A model generated the notes under the pieces. It saw nothing but the letters and a program-made list of their open reading frames with translations. It did not search any database and had not been told where the DNA came from. From Candidatus Melainabacteria bacterium (lineage in GTDB: Bacteria; Cyanobacteriota; Vampirovibrionia; Obscuribacterales; Obscuribacteraceae): a stretch of DNA of 64,000 nucleotides. A program made the translations under genes and the position numbers. Numbering within the stretch: the first letter of the stretch is position 1; each line of letters opens with the position of its first letter. The stretch covers positions 3,410,001-3,474,000 of the forward strand of contig CP064963.1 of the NCBI GenBank assembly GCA_016699165.1, read 5' to 3'. Below, one piece after another: positions 43,675 through 56,000 of the stretch.

Positions 43675-44151
43675 CTATGTTTCGGTTGTTTCTACATCCA
43701 CATCTATAGGTTCGTCAGAATCAGATTCATTTTTAAAATTGTGTCCACACGATGGACAGAATTTCTTTTCTTTGCTTGCAGGAGTCTGACACTTGGGACA
43801 GTTAAATCCTGGAGTTGGCTTGTAGCCAGCTTTGGCAGCAGATTTTCTTGACGATGGTGCCTTTGGATCGGACTGAACTTTTATATTGTCCATTTCTGCA
43901 GACACAAGTGCAATTTCGTCGTCGATTGCAATAACTTCTTCGGCTAATGCTTTTAATTTATCGTCTGAAACGTCTTTGCCATAACCATATTTTTCGACGG
44001 CTAATCTGCCGACCTCAACTAATTTGGATGCTTTCTTGCGCTCCAATTCTTTGACCTGGGTGCCCAAATTGTAATTTTGCAAATGCTCTTGAGCTTTTTC
44101 CTGGATATTGCTCACTTCTTTGCTGAGGTTTTTTACGATGTCGTTGAACAC
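43675..44151 (-). CDS. coiled-coil zinc-ribbon protein
   Basis: In 158 residues, two amphipathic helices (about 1-40 and 60-95) suited to a coiled coil are followed by a disordered Ser/Lys-rich linker and a zinc ribbon, NCPKCQTPASKEKKFCPSCGHNF. The last ~20 residues are acidic. It starts directly at the end of the GAF-GGDEF gene with no gap and is likely its operon partner. Specific function unknown. Confidence 0.75.
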   Translation of the reverse strand: MFNDIVKNLSKEVSNIQEKAQEHLQNYNLGTQVKELERKKASKLVEVGRLAVEKYGYGKDVSDDKLKALAEEVIAIDDEIALVSAEMDNIKVQSDPKAPSSRKSAAKAGYKPTPGFNCPKCQTPASKEKKFCPSCGHNFKNESDSDEPIDVDVETTET

Positions 44152-45819
44152 TTATGTCTCTCCTATGGTTTGCGGCGAAGCCGAAGCTATCTCAGTTGTA
44201 ACAGCGGGCAAAGGAATTCCATCGGGTCCCATATTTGACACCCTAACACAGTTGCGACCTTCTTGCTTTGCTTTGTAGAGGGCTTCGTCTGCCCGCAAAA
44301 AGAGCGCGTCTGCGGAATCTGCATGAATAGGAAAACAGGACACGCCAAGGCTTGCAGAGATGTTGAATGAGAAGTCTTGTCCTTCAATTTTACAATCGTT
44401 AATGCGCCTGCGCAGGCGCTCTGCAAGTTCAACTGCCATCACAGCTCCGGTGTTCGGCAAAAGAACGCAAAATTCTTCACCACCATAGCGGGCGGTGATA
44501 TCGGTCGAACGAGAAGAAGCGGCAAGCACAGTGCCTATATTTTTAATTGCTTCGTCGCCTGTTTGGTGACCATAAGTGTCATTGATTTTTTTGAGAAAAT
44601 CAAGGTCGACTACAATCAAAGATAGTTCCTGGTTGTAGCGCTTGGCGCGGTCGAATTCACGTGTGAGTGAGTCGTTAAAGGATCTACGATTGGATACGCC
44701 AGTCAAACCATCGGTTACTGCTTGTGTTTCGATTTCTTTGTGTAGCTCTGCGTTTTCGATCGCAGGAGCCAGATTATCTGCCAAGCTTCCGATCAGAGAA
44801 ATGTCGTCGATACTAAAATCTTCAAATACTGCCGAGTCTTGCAAAAATAAAACACCAAGCACATGATCGCGCATGATAATCGGCACCGAAAGTCCAGAGC
44901 GCAAATTTAGTGATTTTATAAATCGGTAATTTTCTGGATCTGAATCAATTAGATTTTGGTCGAAATGGGTCGGGCTTTTTTGACTCAAAATATATTGAGT
45001 AAAGAGCTGACCTTCTTCACTTAAAAAGGAGTCTTTGATCGAAGGTAAATCAGTGCTTGCGTATTCGTAGACAACTACTGAATGAAAGTCGTTGCCGTGT
45101 AATAAATGACAATAATTCAAAGAATAATTAGAGCCAATTAGTTTTACTGCCGATTCAAGCACATCTTGTAAACGAAGCGAACTTCGCACTGTATTACTAA
45201 TCGAATAAACAAGTCGCTCGCGCTCAACGTGCACGGTGCGAATAGAGTCGCGCGCTGTGAGATCGTGGATTAGGCGTCTTGTTTGTTCTTCCAAAGAAGA
45301 TGTCTTGTTTTCGATTTCATCATAAGAGTTGCGCAGGCGCTCGTTTTCGCGCACAAGTTCGGTATGTTTAAAAGCGTTTTTTAAAGCGGTGCAAAATTCA
45401 AATTGGCTCAGTGTCTCTTTTATTTCAGTGGCTTGTGGTGGAGTTTTTTTGAAATCGCTCATCACAATGCAAGCCACCAATTCATTTTCGCTTTCTTCAT
45501 CTTGATCGAAAAAGGGCATCACAAAGGCAGGTTGACCATTTTTGAGGGACTGTTCGCTTATCTCGCCATCTTTTAGCTCAAGTAAGTCGGGCTCGTCGGC
45601 AAAATCGGCCATTAGCTTTTCCATGGTCGATTGATTTTTGCCTGCGGAAAGACAATCGGCAAACGACTCCATGTCGGCATCAAAAAACATGCAACCCACA
45701 CTTTGACAACCAACTAGTTCAACCAAATGTTCGCCAATGATTTGGCACAGCGCCTCTAGATCCAGTTGGCTGAGCATTTTTTGGCTTAAATTGGCTGATT
45801 TTTCCAGGTGGTGAGTCAT
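44152..45819 (-). CDS. GAF-GGDEF diguanylate cyclase
   Basis: This 555-residue protein has two GAF-like regions (about residues 10-150 and 195-355), a short coiled coil between them (ELVRENERLRNSYDEIENKTSSLEEQ) and a C-terminal GGDEF domain. The catalytic motif ARYGGEEFCVLLPNTGA is intact, unlike in the proteins at 27026 and 34700, so this is the only clear c-di-GMP synthase in the window. I chose the ATG at 45819. A TTG at 45867 would add 16 residues. It is cytoplasmic, and the GAF ligand is unknown. Confidence 0.9.
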   Translation of the reverse strand: MTHHLEKSANLSQKMLSQLDLEALCQIIGEHLVELVGCQSVGCMFFDADMESFADCLSAGKNQSTMEKLMADFADEPDLLELKDGEISEQSLKNGQPAFVMPFFDQDEESENELVACIVMSDFKKTPPQATEIKETLSQFEFCTALKNAFKHTELVRENERLRNSYDEIENKTSSLEEQTRRLIHDLTARDSIRTVHVERERLVYSISNTVRSSLRLQDVLESAVKLIGSNYSLNYCHLLHGNDFHSVVVYEYASTDLPSIKDSFLSEEGQLFTQYILSQKSPTHFDQNLIDSDPENYRFIKSLNLRSGLSVPIIMRDHVLGVLFLQDSAVFEDFSIDDISLIGSLADNLAPAIENAELHKEIETQAVTDGLTGVSNRRSFNDSLTREFDRAKRYNQELSLIVVDLDFLKKINDTYGHQTGDEAIKNIGTVLAASSRSTDITARYGGEEFCVLLPNTGAVMAVELAERLRRRINDCKIEGQDFSFNISASLGVSCFPIHADSADALFLRADEALYKAKQEGRNCVRVSNMGPDGIPLPAVTTEIASASPQTIGET

Positions 45820-45893
45820 CCGTTTATTTGGATCTGTTCTTGATTGAAACTTTCCCAGTAATTTCAAAAGTTATTCAGACTATAATCTTACTT

Positions 45894-46301
45894 ATGGCTT
45901 GGATAAAAAACGAACAACCCGAAATACTCGAAAAGCTTGTGTCTGCTGCCACGTACCTTCCTTGCTGGATTGGATTTGGAATAGGCATTCTTTTTATTTT
46001 GTTTAAAGGCAAGGGGCATTCAAACCGTTTCTTTCGCTTTAATTTCTATCAAGGTGCATTGCTTGGACTTTTAGGCTCTGTGATTGTGATGGGCATGTCA
46101 TATCTGGTCGGTCTTTTGCAGGGCATACTGGGAATGACTGGTCTTTCGATGAGTGAAGCTGGCGAAGCGTCAGGCTACGTGCTCTGGTCCTTCACGGTTG
46201 CTTTCTGGCTACTCGACTTATACGGATTCGTTTTTGCTCTATTGGGCAAGTTTGCCGAAATCCCGTTCATTTCAGATGTTATACGTCAAAATATTCGTTA
46301 A
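45894..46301 (+). CDS. Tic20-like membrane protein
   Basis: This protein of about 135 residues has four membrane helices. The block NRFFRFNFYQGALLGLL and the tail LLGKFAEIPFISDVIRQNIR match cyanobacterial Tic20-type proteins, whose plastid homologue is part of the protein import channel. In bacteria the role is unknown. I prefer the ATG at 45894 over a TTG at 45828 that overlaps the divergent gene. Its end overlaps the TPR gene by 26 bases. Confidence 0.75.
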   Translation: MAWIKNEQPEILEKLVSAATYLPCWIGFGIGILFILFKGKGHSNRFFRFNFYQGALLGLLGSVIVMGMSYLVGLLQGILGMTGLSMSEAGEASGYVLWSFTVAFWLLDLYGFVFALLGKFAEIPFISDVIRQNIR

Positions 46302-46890
46302 ATTAAGCCTGGCTGTGGCTTTCGTTGCCTTATTGCATCCAGTTTTCACTTTGGATGCCTGTGCTCAGAGCATTTTGCCTGCCCGTCCCGAAGCGCCCGG
46401 CGGAGGAAATCCACTTGAGGGACTTGGTCGCATTGACGACCCTAACCCCAGTCGTGCCACAGGTAGCGAAAATGATACTACAAATGATGGCACTTTGCCT
46501 CCCGAGCCTGATGCTGCAGGTAGTGGCAGAATTACGCCCAAAAAATTGAAAATAAATAAACTAGATTTGATACCACCGCCATCACCTGTAATACCAGAAG
46601 GTTTTTCGTCGGCTGATGATAAAAACCCCATGAAACAGGCTATTTTGCATATCGGACGCAAGGAATATGAACCGGCTCATGCGATGCTTGTCGCTCTCAT
46701 TAAAGACGATCCTCAGAATCTGAAAGCGATTTATTTAGAAGCTGTAGTTTTGGTCCATCTAAAAAAATATCAGGATGCCGAAAAAAGCTACAAAAAAGTG
46801 CTCGCTTTATCTAGCGATGAAGACCTCAGAAAAATGGCCGAGCTAGGACTGAAAAAACTGGACGACTTGTCAAGCGACCCGGCTCCATAA
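46276..46890 (+). CDS. secreted TPR protein
   Basis: A signal peptide (MLYVKIFVKLSLAVAFVALLHPVFTLDACA) precedes a Pro/Gly-rich disordered section (about 35-115) and then about two TPR units: AILHIGRKEYEPAHAMLVALIKDDP and AIYLEAVVLVHLKKYQDAEKSYKKVLAL. At 204 residues, it probably acts as a periplasmic adapter. The ATG at 46276 lies within the previous gene, and starting there gives the signal peptide at the N-terminus. An ATG at 46153 gives an unlikely 41-residue extension. Confidence 0.8.
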   Translation: MLYVKIFVKLSLAVAFVALLHPVFTLDACAQSILPARPEAPGGGNPLEGLGRIDDPNPSRATGSENDTTNDGTLPPEPDAAGSGRITPKKLKINKLDLIPPPSPVIPEGFSSADDKNPMKQAILHIGRKEYEPAHAMLVALIKDDPQNLKAIYLEAVVLVHLKKYQDAEKSYKKVLALSSDEDLRKMAELGLKKLDDLSSDPAP

Positions 46891-46914
46891 ATTAATATCT
46901 AAAAACTCAAAAAG

Positions 46915-46931
46915 CTCAAATTTCATTTGAG
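46915..46931 (+). terminator. hairpin after the TPR gene
   Basis: CTCAAAT-TTC-ATTTGAG forms a perfect seven-base stem 25 bases after the TPR stop. The T run after it is poor, so termination strength is doubtful. Confidence 0.45.
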
Positions 46932-47026
46932 TTAAAGCTTATATATCTAGATACTTATCTTATATAGAAATAATATTCGTTGGGAATGTTGTTCTAGCGG
47001 GTTTTTGGTCTGGCGTTTTGGTTTGA

Positions 47027-50000
47027 ATGGGCGAAGAAAGTAACAACGAAAAAGCAACAGACACAACTAACCCGGCTAAAGACGAGCCGGACAAGATCGA
47101 GCTGGCCCAGGCGAACCCGTTTTCCTCGGCCGATTCACTCCTTCGAGATAGCCAGACTGCTCAACTCGAACAGAGCCGACTTTTAGCCGAAGCTCAGGCA
47201 AAAGTTGGACAGTCTGCTGAAAATCAGTTAGGTCAGTCACACAATGACCCAGTCAAAAGTTTGTATGAAATGTTGCTTGCTCAAAATCGGATATCAGATT
47301 TGTCGGCTGGCAAACCTGAGATCAAAACGCCAGGACTTGGCGCCTTACAGATCGATATTTCTGTAGCAAAACACGGCTACAAAATTACTCAAAACAAAAA
47401 TGGTACTGTCATTTCTTTTGATTCGCCAGAATCCAAAAATGGGCTTGCCGAAATTCGCAAGCTACCAAACGGCGAACTGATAGCAATTTACAAAAACAGA
47501 GCCGATGGTTTGGTTCAAGAGAAAATTAGCACTTTAGCTTCAAGCGTCAGCAAAGTGCGCTCATTTGAAGGAAATCCAGAAGGGATTAAACGCGAGGTAG
47601 TCACAGCTTCTAACGATGGCACAGTTGAGGTTGAGCGCTCATTTTTGCCTTCTGGAAATCAGTTGCAGTTGTTGTCTGAATCAAAGGTATTCAACCCTCA
47701 GGGAGATGAGCGAACTATTCAACGCTTTGCCGATGGGCGAGAAAGAACAATATCGGTGCAAAAGGACGGTACCAAAACAGAATCCGAAATACAAAATGGA
47801 CAACTCGTTACTGTTCTGCGTCCTGACGGGCTTGAATTGAATCCTGTTCGAAATGATGGACGAATTGTACAACTTGCAAGCAATATAGACCCCGCTCAAT
47901 TGGGGCTTTTGAATTTCACGGATGGTGGCGATCCAAGTGGAAAAGTAAAAGTGAATCTGGCAGAAGTGCAGATTGCTTCGCTGACTGGTGACATCTTTTT
48001 AAATACCGATGGCACTTATGGTGTGCAAGAAAATCTTCGCGATTCTACAAGACAAACACTGCAAACCGCTGCAAATGTCACCCGTGATCAGTCCGGTTCA
48101 GTACGTGAAGTAAAAGCCAATGTTACAAGAGTGGGTCCGGATGGTCAGGTTCGGACCCTACCGTTGTGGATTGCAAAGCTTGATACAAGTGGAAAGCTCG
48201 AGTCTGCTCAACTCGGCAACAAAATCTTTAGTCTCGGGCGTGATGGAAAGTGGTTAGAACAAGAAATTGGTGAAAATGGTGCGTTGAAACCGGCAACTCA
48301 AGCCAAGTTCTCTAAGATCGAACTTGACTCTTTAGGCAGTCTTTCGTTTACCGAGCCGCTAAAAACAGACGATAACAGTCAGTCTAATCGTATAGAAGTT
48401 GTCCGTCAGGATGGCGCACGCATTATCAAAACGACTTTGCAGGCTGATGGGCGTAGTAAGGAGTTGGTCCAGGCTACTATCAATACCGATGGGGAGCTGA
48501 ATCGATTCCTGTATGACCGAAGCGGAAATTTGAGCGAAATTTACACTGCCGATGGAAGAGTTTTGAAAAGAACTGGAACTCAAGTCGCTTCCGTTAATCC
48601 ACAGATTGCAGAGCGGTGGCAGGAAATCGGCACTGGCTCGTTCATAAATGGACCTGCCATTGTTACTAATCAGGGAGATCTGGTATTTGGTCTTGGGACT
48701 GCGGACGAGAAAAAGTTTCTCTTAGCTGGTGCCACCATTGGTGGAGACAACCGACAGGTATCAAATCCGGTCATTAAGTTGACTCAGGAAGGAAATTTAA
48801 CCGTTCGGACCTTACCCGATGGCAAAGTGGTGAAATCGGATGCGCAAGGCAGAGTGATTGCCTCAGTCGCGAATAATTCTGCCATCACTTATGAGTACGA
48901 AGGCGAGACAACCAATGTAAGAGCCGTAACCATCAATAATCAACGCTACGAATTGGATCAGCAATTGAAACAACAAGGGCGGACGGTTTATAGACGAACC
49001 GGGTCCGGTGCTGATTCCAAGATCGATTTGAATAAAGACATAATCGGTCAGGTTATGGCGATGCCTGACGGCAGTCTGAGAGCCATGCAGGGACCAAATC
49101 GCGAAACAGTCATTAGACACGATGGAACAAGAGTTTCTACTTCTGAAAATGGAAGTTTGCTTGTACGCTCCCCCGAAGGGAAAGTGCTTGAAACAACCGA
49201 TTCTAAAGGTCGCAATGTCAAATACGATTACAGCGCATTGCCTGGTCATGTATTTTCCAAGCAAGGAGAACAATTAAAATCAATCACAGTAACTGAAAAT
49301 GGTAAGGTTGAAACCTGGTCGACACAAGATGGTTTTAACTGGTCTAGCTCAAATAATTCAGCTTCATTTCAGGGGTTCAGAACACTGAATCAAGAGACTG
49401 GTGTTTTGTCCGAACGCACGCTCGAGGGTGGACTTGTTGAGTACAGGCTGGAAGTAGGCAAAACCACCGTCTCCAACTTGAACATTAAAGAAAGAGCCGA
49501 AGCGCTCAGAGTTGCAATTAATTCCAATGATCCTAAAAAAGTTTTAGATGTTGTCCGCGAAAATGTAAAAGAATTGGATGCAGAAAGTACTTATCTTCTG
49601 CGCAAGCAATTCAATCCTCAAGACGATAAAGCATTGCCTTTAGCACTTGCACGTGCTGTGGGCACTGATTTTAGACAATTAGAGGTTCTTGGATATTTCA
49701 GTCGAACCGGACAGCCCGGCGAAACTTCTGCGTTGCAGTTAACAGTAAATGCATTCGAACAGCAAAAGGGCTATTTTACTCGCGATCGCGATATGACCCA
49801 GGTGCTTCAGGAAACCAGGCGACTCCTAGGCACTCTTTCTGAGCGTGAGCGCTCGCAAATTGACCTGGCTCTAAAGGGTCTTAAAGAACAACAACAAAAA
49901 CTTTTTGGCAATATAGCGCAAAATACATTGCCCGTGCCGGTTTCGCTAAACGAATTATTTGGAGCAAATGGTCCAGGTAATGGTATCGCCAACTATGACG

Positions 50001-53000
50001 ATTACCACAAAACTCTTTTCCGTATTGCCCTCGAGCGTGGAGTAGATAAGCGCACGGCCGCGGAGCAATCAGAAGTAATCAAAGCGGCTGTGAGAACAGA
50101 CCAGGACTACGCTATGGAGGCGATGAGTGTAGGATTTTCGACCAAAGAAGGACGGACTGAGTTTCTCAATAGTGGTGGCAGAGAGCTGATCCAAAGCGAG
50201 TATGGCGGTGTCACTAATTTTTTCAACGGTCGCGTCGATAGATTGATCAGATTTGCTGAGCGTGGCTCTATGAATCCGCTCGATGAATTTGAACGCTCTT
50301 TGGGTTGGATATCTTCAAACGATGAAAAGGCGCTTGAACATGCGCTAGAGCAGTTTACCGATGAGGAGCGAGCTCAGTTTGCATCTGGAATGCGTTTGCG
50401 TCAAGACATCAAGGACGGAAAATCAAAAGAGACGTCATTAACCTCAGAGCAGACCGAGTCGCTGAAGTATTACGACAGAGTTATTGAAGTCCTTAAAAAA
50501 GCACATTATCAATTTGGTGTGCTTAGTGCGGACAGACAAATTTCGGGTTATGTAGACAAAATTTTGCGCAAAGGCGGAACCGATACTGCCGAGAAACTAG
50601 TTGGTATGGGAGCTGCCACCAACCTTTTGGGCACGTACAAAAATGATTCTACAAGAGCAATCGAGGATATTGGACAATCCAGTTTCGAGGCGTTGATTCG
50701 CGGATTAGGGCGCGATAAAGACGGTAAACTGGTATCGAACTACACAATTGATATGTCTTCCAAAATAGAATTGAATTTGAGCACAGGTTCAGCTCAAGAA
50801 TCTAAGGACATAGTTCAACGTCAGGCGCAATATGTAGCAGATATCAGAGATTTGGCTGAAAAAATCACTCAAGGTCGCGCCGGAGAAATAGACTTTGAAA
50901 CTTTGCAAGCCAAAATTCCTGCTTTGCAAAACCTTCCCAAAGAGCAGTGGGCCAGCCTCATAGCTGGCTATAAAGTATCTTTGAATGTCGAACAAGCTCG
51001 TGCCAGTGGACAGACCTTTAGTCCGGATCCTCAGCAGAAAGCCGCGCTGGAAGCTTATGCCGGCGATAATCCTTTGCGAAAATTTTTGGAAGGCAGCCGA
51101 GTTGATATAGCATTGAATCGCATAGAAACTGGTGAAACTTTTGCCAATTTAAAGCAAGCTCTGAGTAAGCCAGAAAATGCACGAAGCCAAAGTGAAAATG
51201 ACCTGATCAATCAATTCAAGTCGCTAAATTTAAATATGGAGCGTCAAATAGCCTCGATAGAACAAATGCGACAAGCTTTTGTTCTGGCTTTGGGCGAAGA
51301 AGCGAATAAGTCTTTTGGTGCTTACAAAGATCAATTGCACGCAGGCGTTCGCAGTAACGCCAGACGTGATGTCACAAGTGCGATTCGGGATAGTTCTGGT
51401 TCGAGTTTCAATTATTTTAGCGATGCCAATTCAATGCTGAACGCAATAAGATTCATGTCTGCTGCGGACCAGGAAAGACTGCGTCGCGAACCTAATTTTG
51501 GACCAGGCTTGATTGCAATGCTCAACGAGCACCTTCCTTCAGGTTCTGAAGCTGTTGTGGGCGTTGCTAAAGCGTTAATCGAAGAAATTAAGCAAGGTAA
51601 GTCACCAGTTGGCTCTCAAGCCAATCCCGAAGTCACGCCACTTTCTATTGCAAGTGAGTTGCTTGAAAAAAATGCTGTGAGCAAACTCGATGTAAAACAA
51701 GTGAGCGAGCTGATTCAAAAGTATTTATCTGAAGACAAGCAAGATAAGCTTAGAAATCAATTAATGAGCAGTTCGGTTTTAAAAGATGCAGTCAACAAGC
51801 TTCTAGCAAATGACACTGCTTACGACACTTATCTTAAGCCTATGATTGAGCGCGGCATTCTGCCTGTCGAAACTCTGCGGATGTTGCATGGAATGTCTGG
51901 TACAGGTATTGATACAGCAAACCAGGTTGGATTTTTCAAACAAGCTGTACTTGGTGCCAACGAGCGTGGGCTTGCGTATTTAAAGAGTGAAGAAAACGCT
52001 CAACAAAGAACTGCCTTGTTAAACTCGCTCGAACCCAAAGCAAGAGCCATTGCCGAAGCGGTTATTGCTCAGGGTTCTGTGAAACCAGAAGATCGTGTGC
52101 GCGCATTTTTGTCGGACAATGGTGTGAGCAAAGACGATTTGCGTCAATTGCTGGCTAAGCTCAAACCACAAGAACGAATGGATATGCTGCGCAATTACAC
52201 TCTAAAATATGGCGGGCAGATGCGCGCTCAGATTTTGGAGAAAATGCCAACTGCCGAGCGCGATGAATGGATGCGTTTGACGCAGCCGAACTGGTCCACC
52301 GAGATGTCGTATCTCAATACATTGTCGCGTGTAGCTGCCACCGATTATGGTGCTTCCGCTTGGGTCGGTCGCAATTTCAATACTATGCATCTAAGCGAGC
52401 TTGCTGCGTTTGAAGCGCAAAAGCTCAAATATGAAGGAGAAATTCCTCCCGAAGTTCTTCGCGGCATCGAGGATGCGACGGACAAGGCTATTAAAGCCTG
52501 GCAAGAATCAAAAAATGCCACGCAAGAAGGTCTCATCATGGCAGGCACAATGGCTCTGACAATGCTAATGCCAATTGCTGCGCCTTACTTGGCTGGCGCT
52601 AGAGGTGCGCAGTTTGTTGCAGCTCTCTTTAACAGTTGGCGTATAATACCTACAGTTGGACTCACTTTTGGACCGGGAGCAACTGCTGTCAATCAGCTTA
52701 TGATGGGCAATGATGCTCATTTTATGCGGGCTATGAATGGTGATGTTCATGCTCAGAAAGCTTTATTAGTCGAATTTATGAGAATGTCTGTTCTTGCTGC
52801 GGTCAATGTAGTCGGCGGCGAACATATCAATCTGGGACTGAAAGAAGCCATGAAGCTCGCGGGCAAAGATATGATGCATGTCGCAAATAAAGTGACGGCA
52901 GATACCGTCGCTTCTATGGTTAACATTGCTGGCACAAAAGCAGAGATTGCTTTGCAAGGACAAATGAGACATATCTGGGCTAGTGCCGTTGCAAATGGAC

Positions 53001-56000
53001 ACAAGCAGCTCGACAGTTCGATTCGCGTAGGATTGAACGAAGTAAACCGGAAATTTTCACTGAATTTGAGTGAAGATGTTCTTGTGTCATTGACCAAAGA
53101 TTTGAACAAGAATTTAATGGCTCAAATGTCTCACCGGAGTGCTGCTGAGGCGGGTAAGCAATTTTGGGCTGAACTTGCAAAAAGACATGCAATTTCCATG
53201 GGTTACATGACTGTGACCGGTGGCGTAGGCATGGCATTGTCTGAAAGTGTCAACATGCTGGGGACGGAAGGACATATCGACTGGAGTCGTTTGCGTCAGT
53301 CTGCTCAAATGGGATTGTTGATGGGAGCCGGTTTTGGTTCTGTATTCAAAGGTGTTGGATTAGTTGGGATCGCTGGTACCAGGGCTTATCGCAGTATTAA
53401 AGGCACGGAAACAGCACCAGTATCTACTGTGCATGCAGCGCGTCCTTCAGAGACGGAGCCGACCACTGCCGAGCTAGCTCTTGCAGCCAAAGATGCTCCA
53501 GAGCCTCACCGATCTGGACTAGTTTCGACGGTGGCTGAGGATGGTGGTTTTACTTACGAAGAGTGGGCTGCACTTGCAACCAAGGATAGTATCACTCCCG
53601 AAAATATAACTGTTCGTCCCGAAGGTAGCGCGCCAGTTGGAATTGAGTTGCTCGGCTTAAAACCAGACGATCCATTTGCTAAAACTTTCTCTTCTGTGTT
53701 CCAGGACGTATTGGAAAAACTAAGTCCAGATGAGCGAGCCTGGATCAACGCGTCGGGTTTGAATGTAGTTTTGGCTGAGACTTTGCATCATTACGAAGCG
53801 GTAAAAGGCATACCTGGCAAGAAGTTGTCTAAGATGCAAGCTTATGGTTGGGGAAAAAAAACTACGTTTGAAAACGTAGCTGCCATTCACCAGGATGGAA
53901 CAACCGTATTTTTCAATCGTTTTAGAGACTTGGATGGCAAACTTGCCACATTCAGTCCTGAGCGGTTGAGAAGTGATTTAGAGCACTTAATCAAGCATGA
54001 GATCCTCGGGCATGGACGTGATTGGTCGATGGGTCGTGTATCGGAAAGCGTAGAGTTTTACAACTTATTGCAATCGGCGAATATTTCTTCTTCAAATCCA
54101 GAAGCATTGAAGTTACGAACTATTCTTTCAAAACACGAAGATCATCCTCACGTTAAAGCAAGAATAACGGCTAGAGCCAACCCGCAAGAAGTTCATAATC
54201 TGCGCCTTCTCTATCATCCAGAGTTGCGTTCTGCGCTTCGCGAAACGTCAGCCGATTTTTTGGGTGGGCTTATTCCAGCAGTCGATAGCTTGTCGAGCCA
54301 TCGAGCTTTTAATTATCTAAATGCAAGGCAACGGCTTGCGCATAGACCTGATCCGATTGTCGGTGATATGGAAAGCTGGATCAGGCATTTTGAAGAATCG
54401 CAAGCTGACATTGCTCTTGTGAATTCTAATCATTCTTTAGATGGAATCAAACGCCAGGCAGCTATATATGAACATTTGGTCGAGTCTCTCAAGACCCAAA
54501 AATTAGACGATGGGACTAGCCTTTTTGATTCAGGTTGGAGAATATTTGCCGTCGAAGAAGGCGCACCAGCCGATAAGGTTGGGGTTGATTATTTCATGGT
54601 TAATATCAACAAAGACAATAAGCGTTATGGAGATTTCTACCCGCTCGACCTCAAGACTGTTTCTACTGCAAATCAAAGAAAAATTGTCGATATTCCTGAT
54701 ATTCGAAAAGGTGGCGTGATTCAGGTAAAAGACACGGACTTCCAGATGCAAAACGGAGTCATGGAATATATCGCAGGAGGCGCATCGGCTCAGTTGAATG
54801 CGCTGGTGTCTTCAGATGCACCGTTTAACTTAACTACCGATATTCCTTTTCCTGGAATTCTCAAACGAAATAGAACTCAGACTGAGGCGCAAGCCGAGGC
54901 GCTCGAAAAATGGCTAGACGGAAAAAGATCGTCTCGAAATGAAACCTTTCGTCAGCACGTCCGATTTGGTGTAGGCAATTATTTCAAAAAGACCGCCAAT
55001 ATTGTTTTGAGTTCCGAAGCTCAGGTGGCGGCACGTATTGCGGCTCTTGAAGTGTTTACCGACTTTGTTCGAGAAAGGGTCAGTTTAGCCGTCAAAAGAC
55101 CCTCGGGCGACTTTAATCGTGTCTCTCGTAATGATTTTGGCGAATTAACCATAGTCACAAAAGATGGACTAATAGGTGAAATAGGAAGTCCGCGTTCTGT
55201 ATTTGAAAGTGTGTTGCCCAAAAATTATATGAGTTATGCCTCTGACCCAGACTTGAAACTGGTTCAGCAAAAGGTCGTTGATGAAATACTTCAGGGATTA
55301 GAGAAAAAAGGAACACCTGCAACTCCCAGAGAAATTAGAGAAATTAACACTAAAGTAGACGAAGCGATAAAATCCGAACTATTAATGTTCCGCAGAGCAT
55401 TCATGAGTCGAGACTCTCAGATATTAGGTGAAGATCTTGCCGCGCGTCAGGAATATATAGACGAAGCTACCGGGCGCTTACAAAGGCGCTTGAGAGGCAA
55501 AGATGTTACCCATTTGTCCAACTCTGAGCCTGATGCCATATATGGTGCTCACATAGATCCTGCTCAACCCGGAGATTTTTCTGCTCTACCGGTTTTTGAG
55601 CAAACCAATCTAGGCGGTGTCACTCGCGATGTTCGCACTGGACCATTTTTTGCTCGCGAAAAAATAATAGCAGGCAAAAATTTACTCGATTACGAATTTC
55701 CTCAGGGTGTTCCAAATCCTGACTCCATAGTTGCTCAAGCTGCTATGCATCCAAACGCAGTAAATGTAGTGCCCGCTATGCAAGCTTTCTTGAAAGAAGC
55801 TGAACGCATCGGACTTTCCCAAACACAAAGGGCGACTGATTTGTATCACGCTTATGCAGTAGCGACTGGCATGAGAGATGCTCCCTTGAGTCCTGGACTT
55901 CAAGCTGATGCGGCGCAGGTTTACTTAAAAACAGCTGTCTCTGCCTATAACGCTTTATCCCGACTGGATGCCAGCCGAAGTATTACTGATATCGTTCTTG

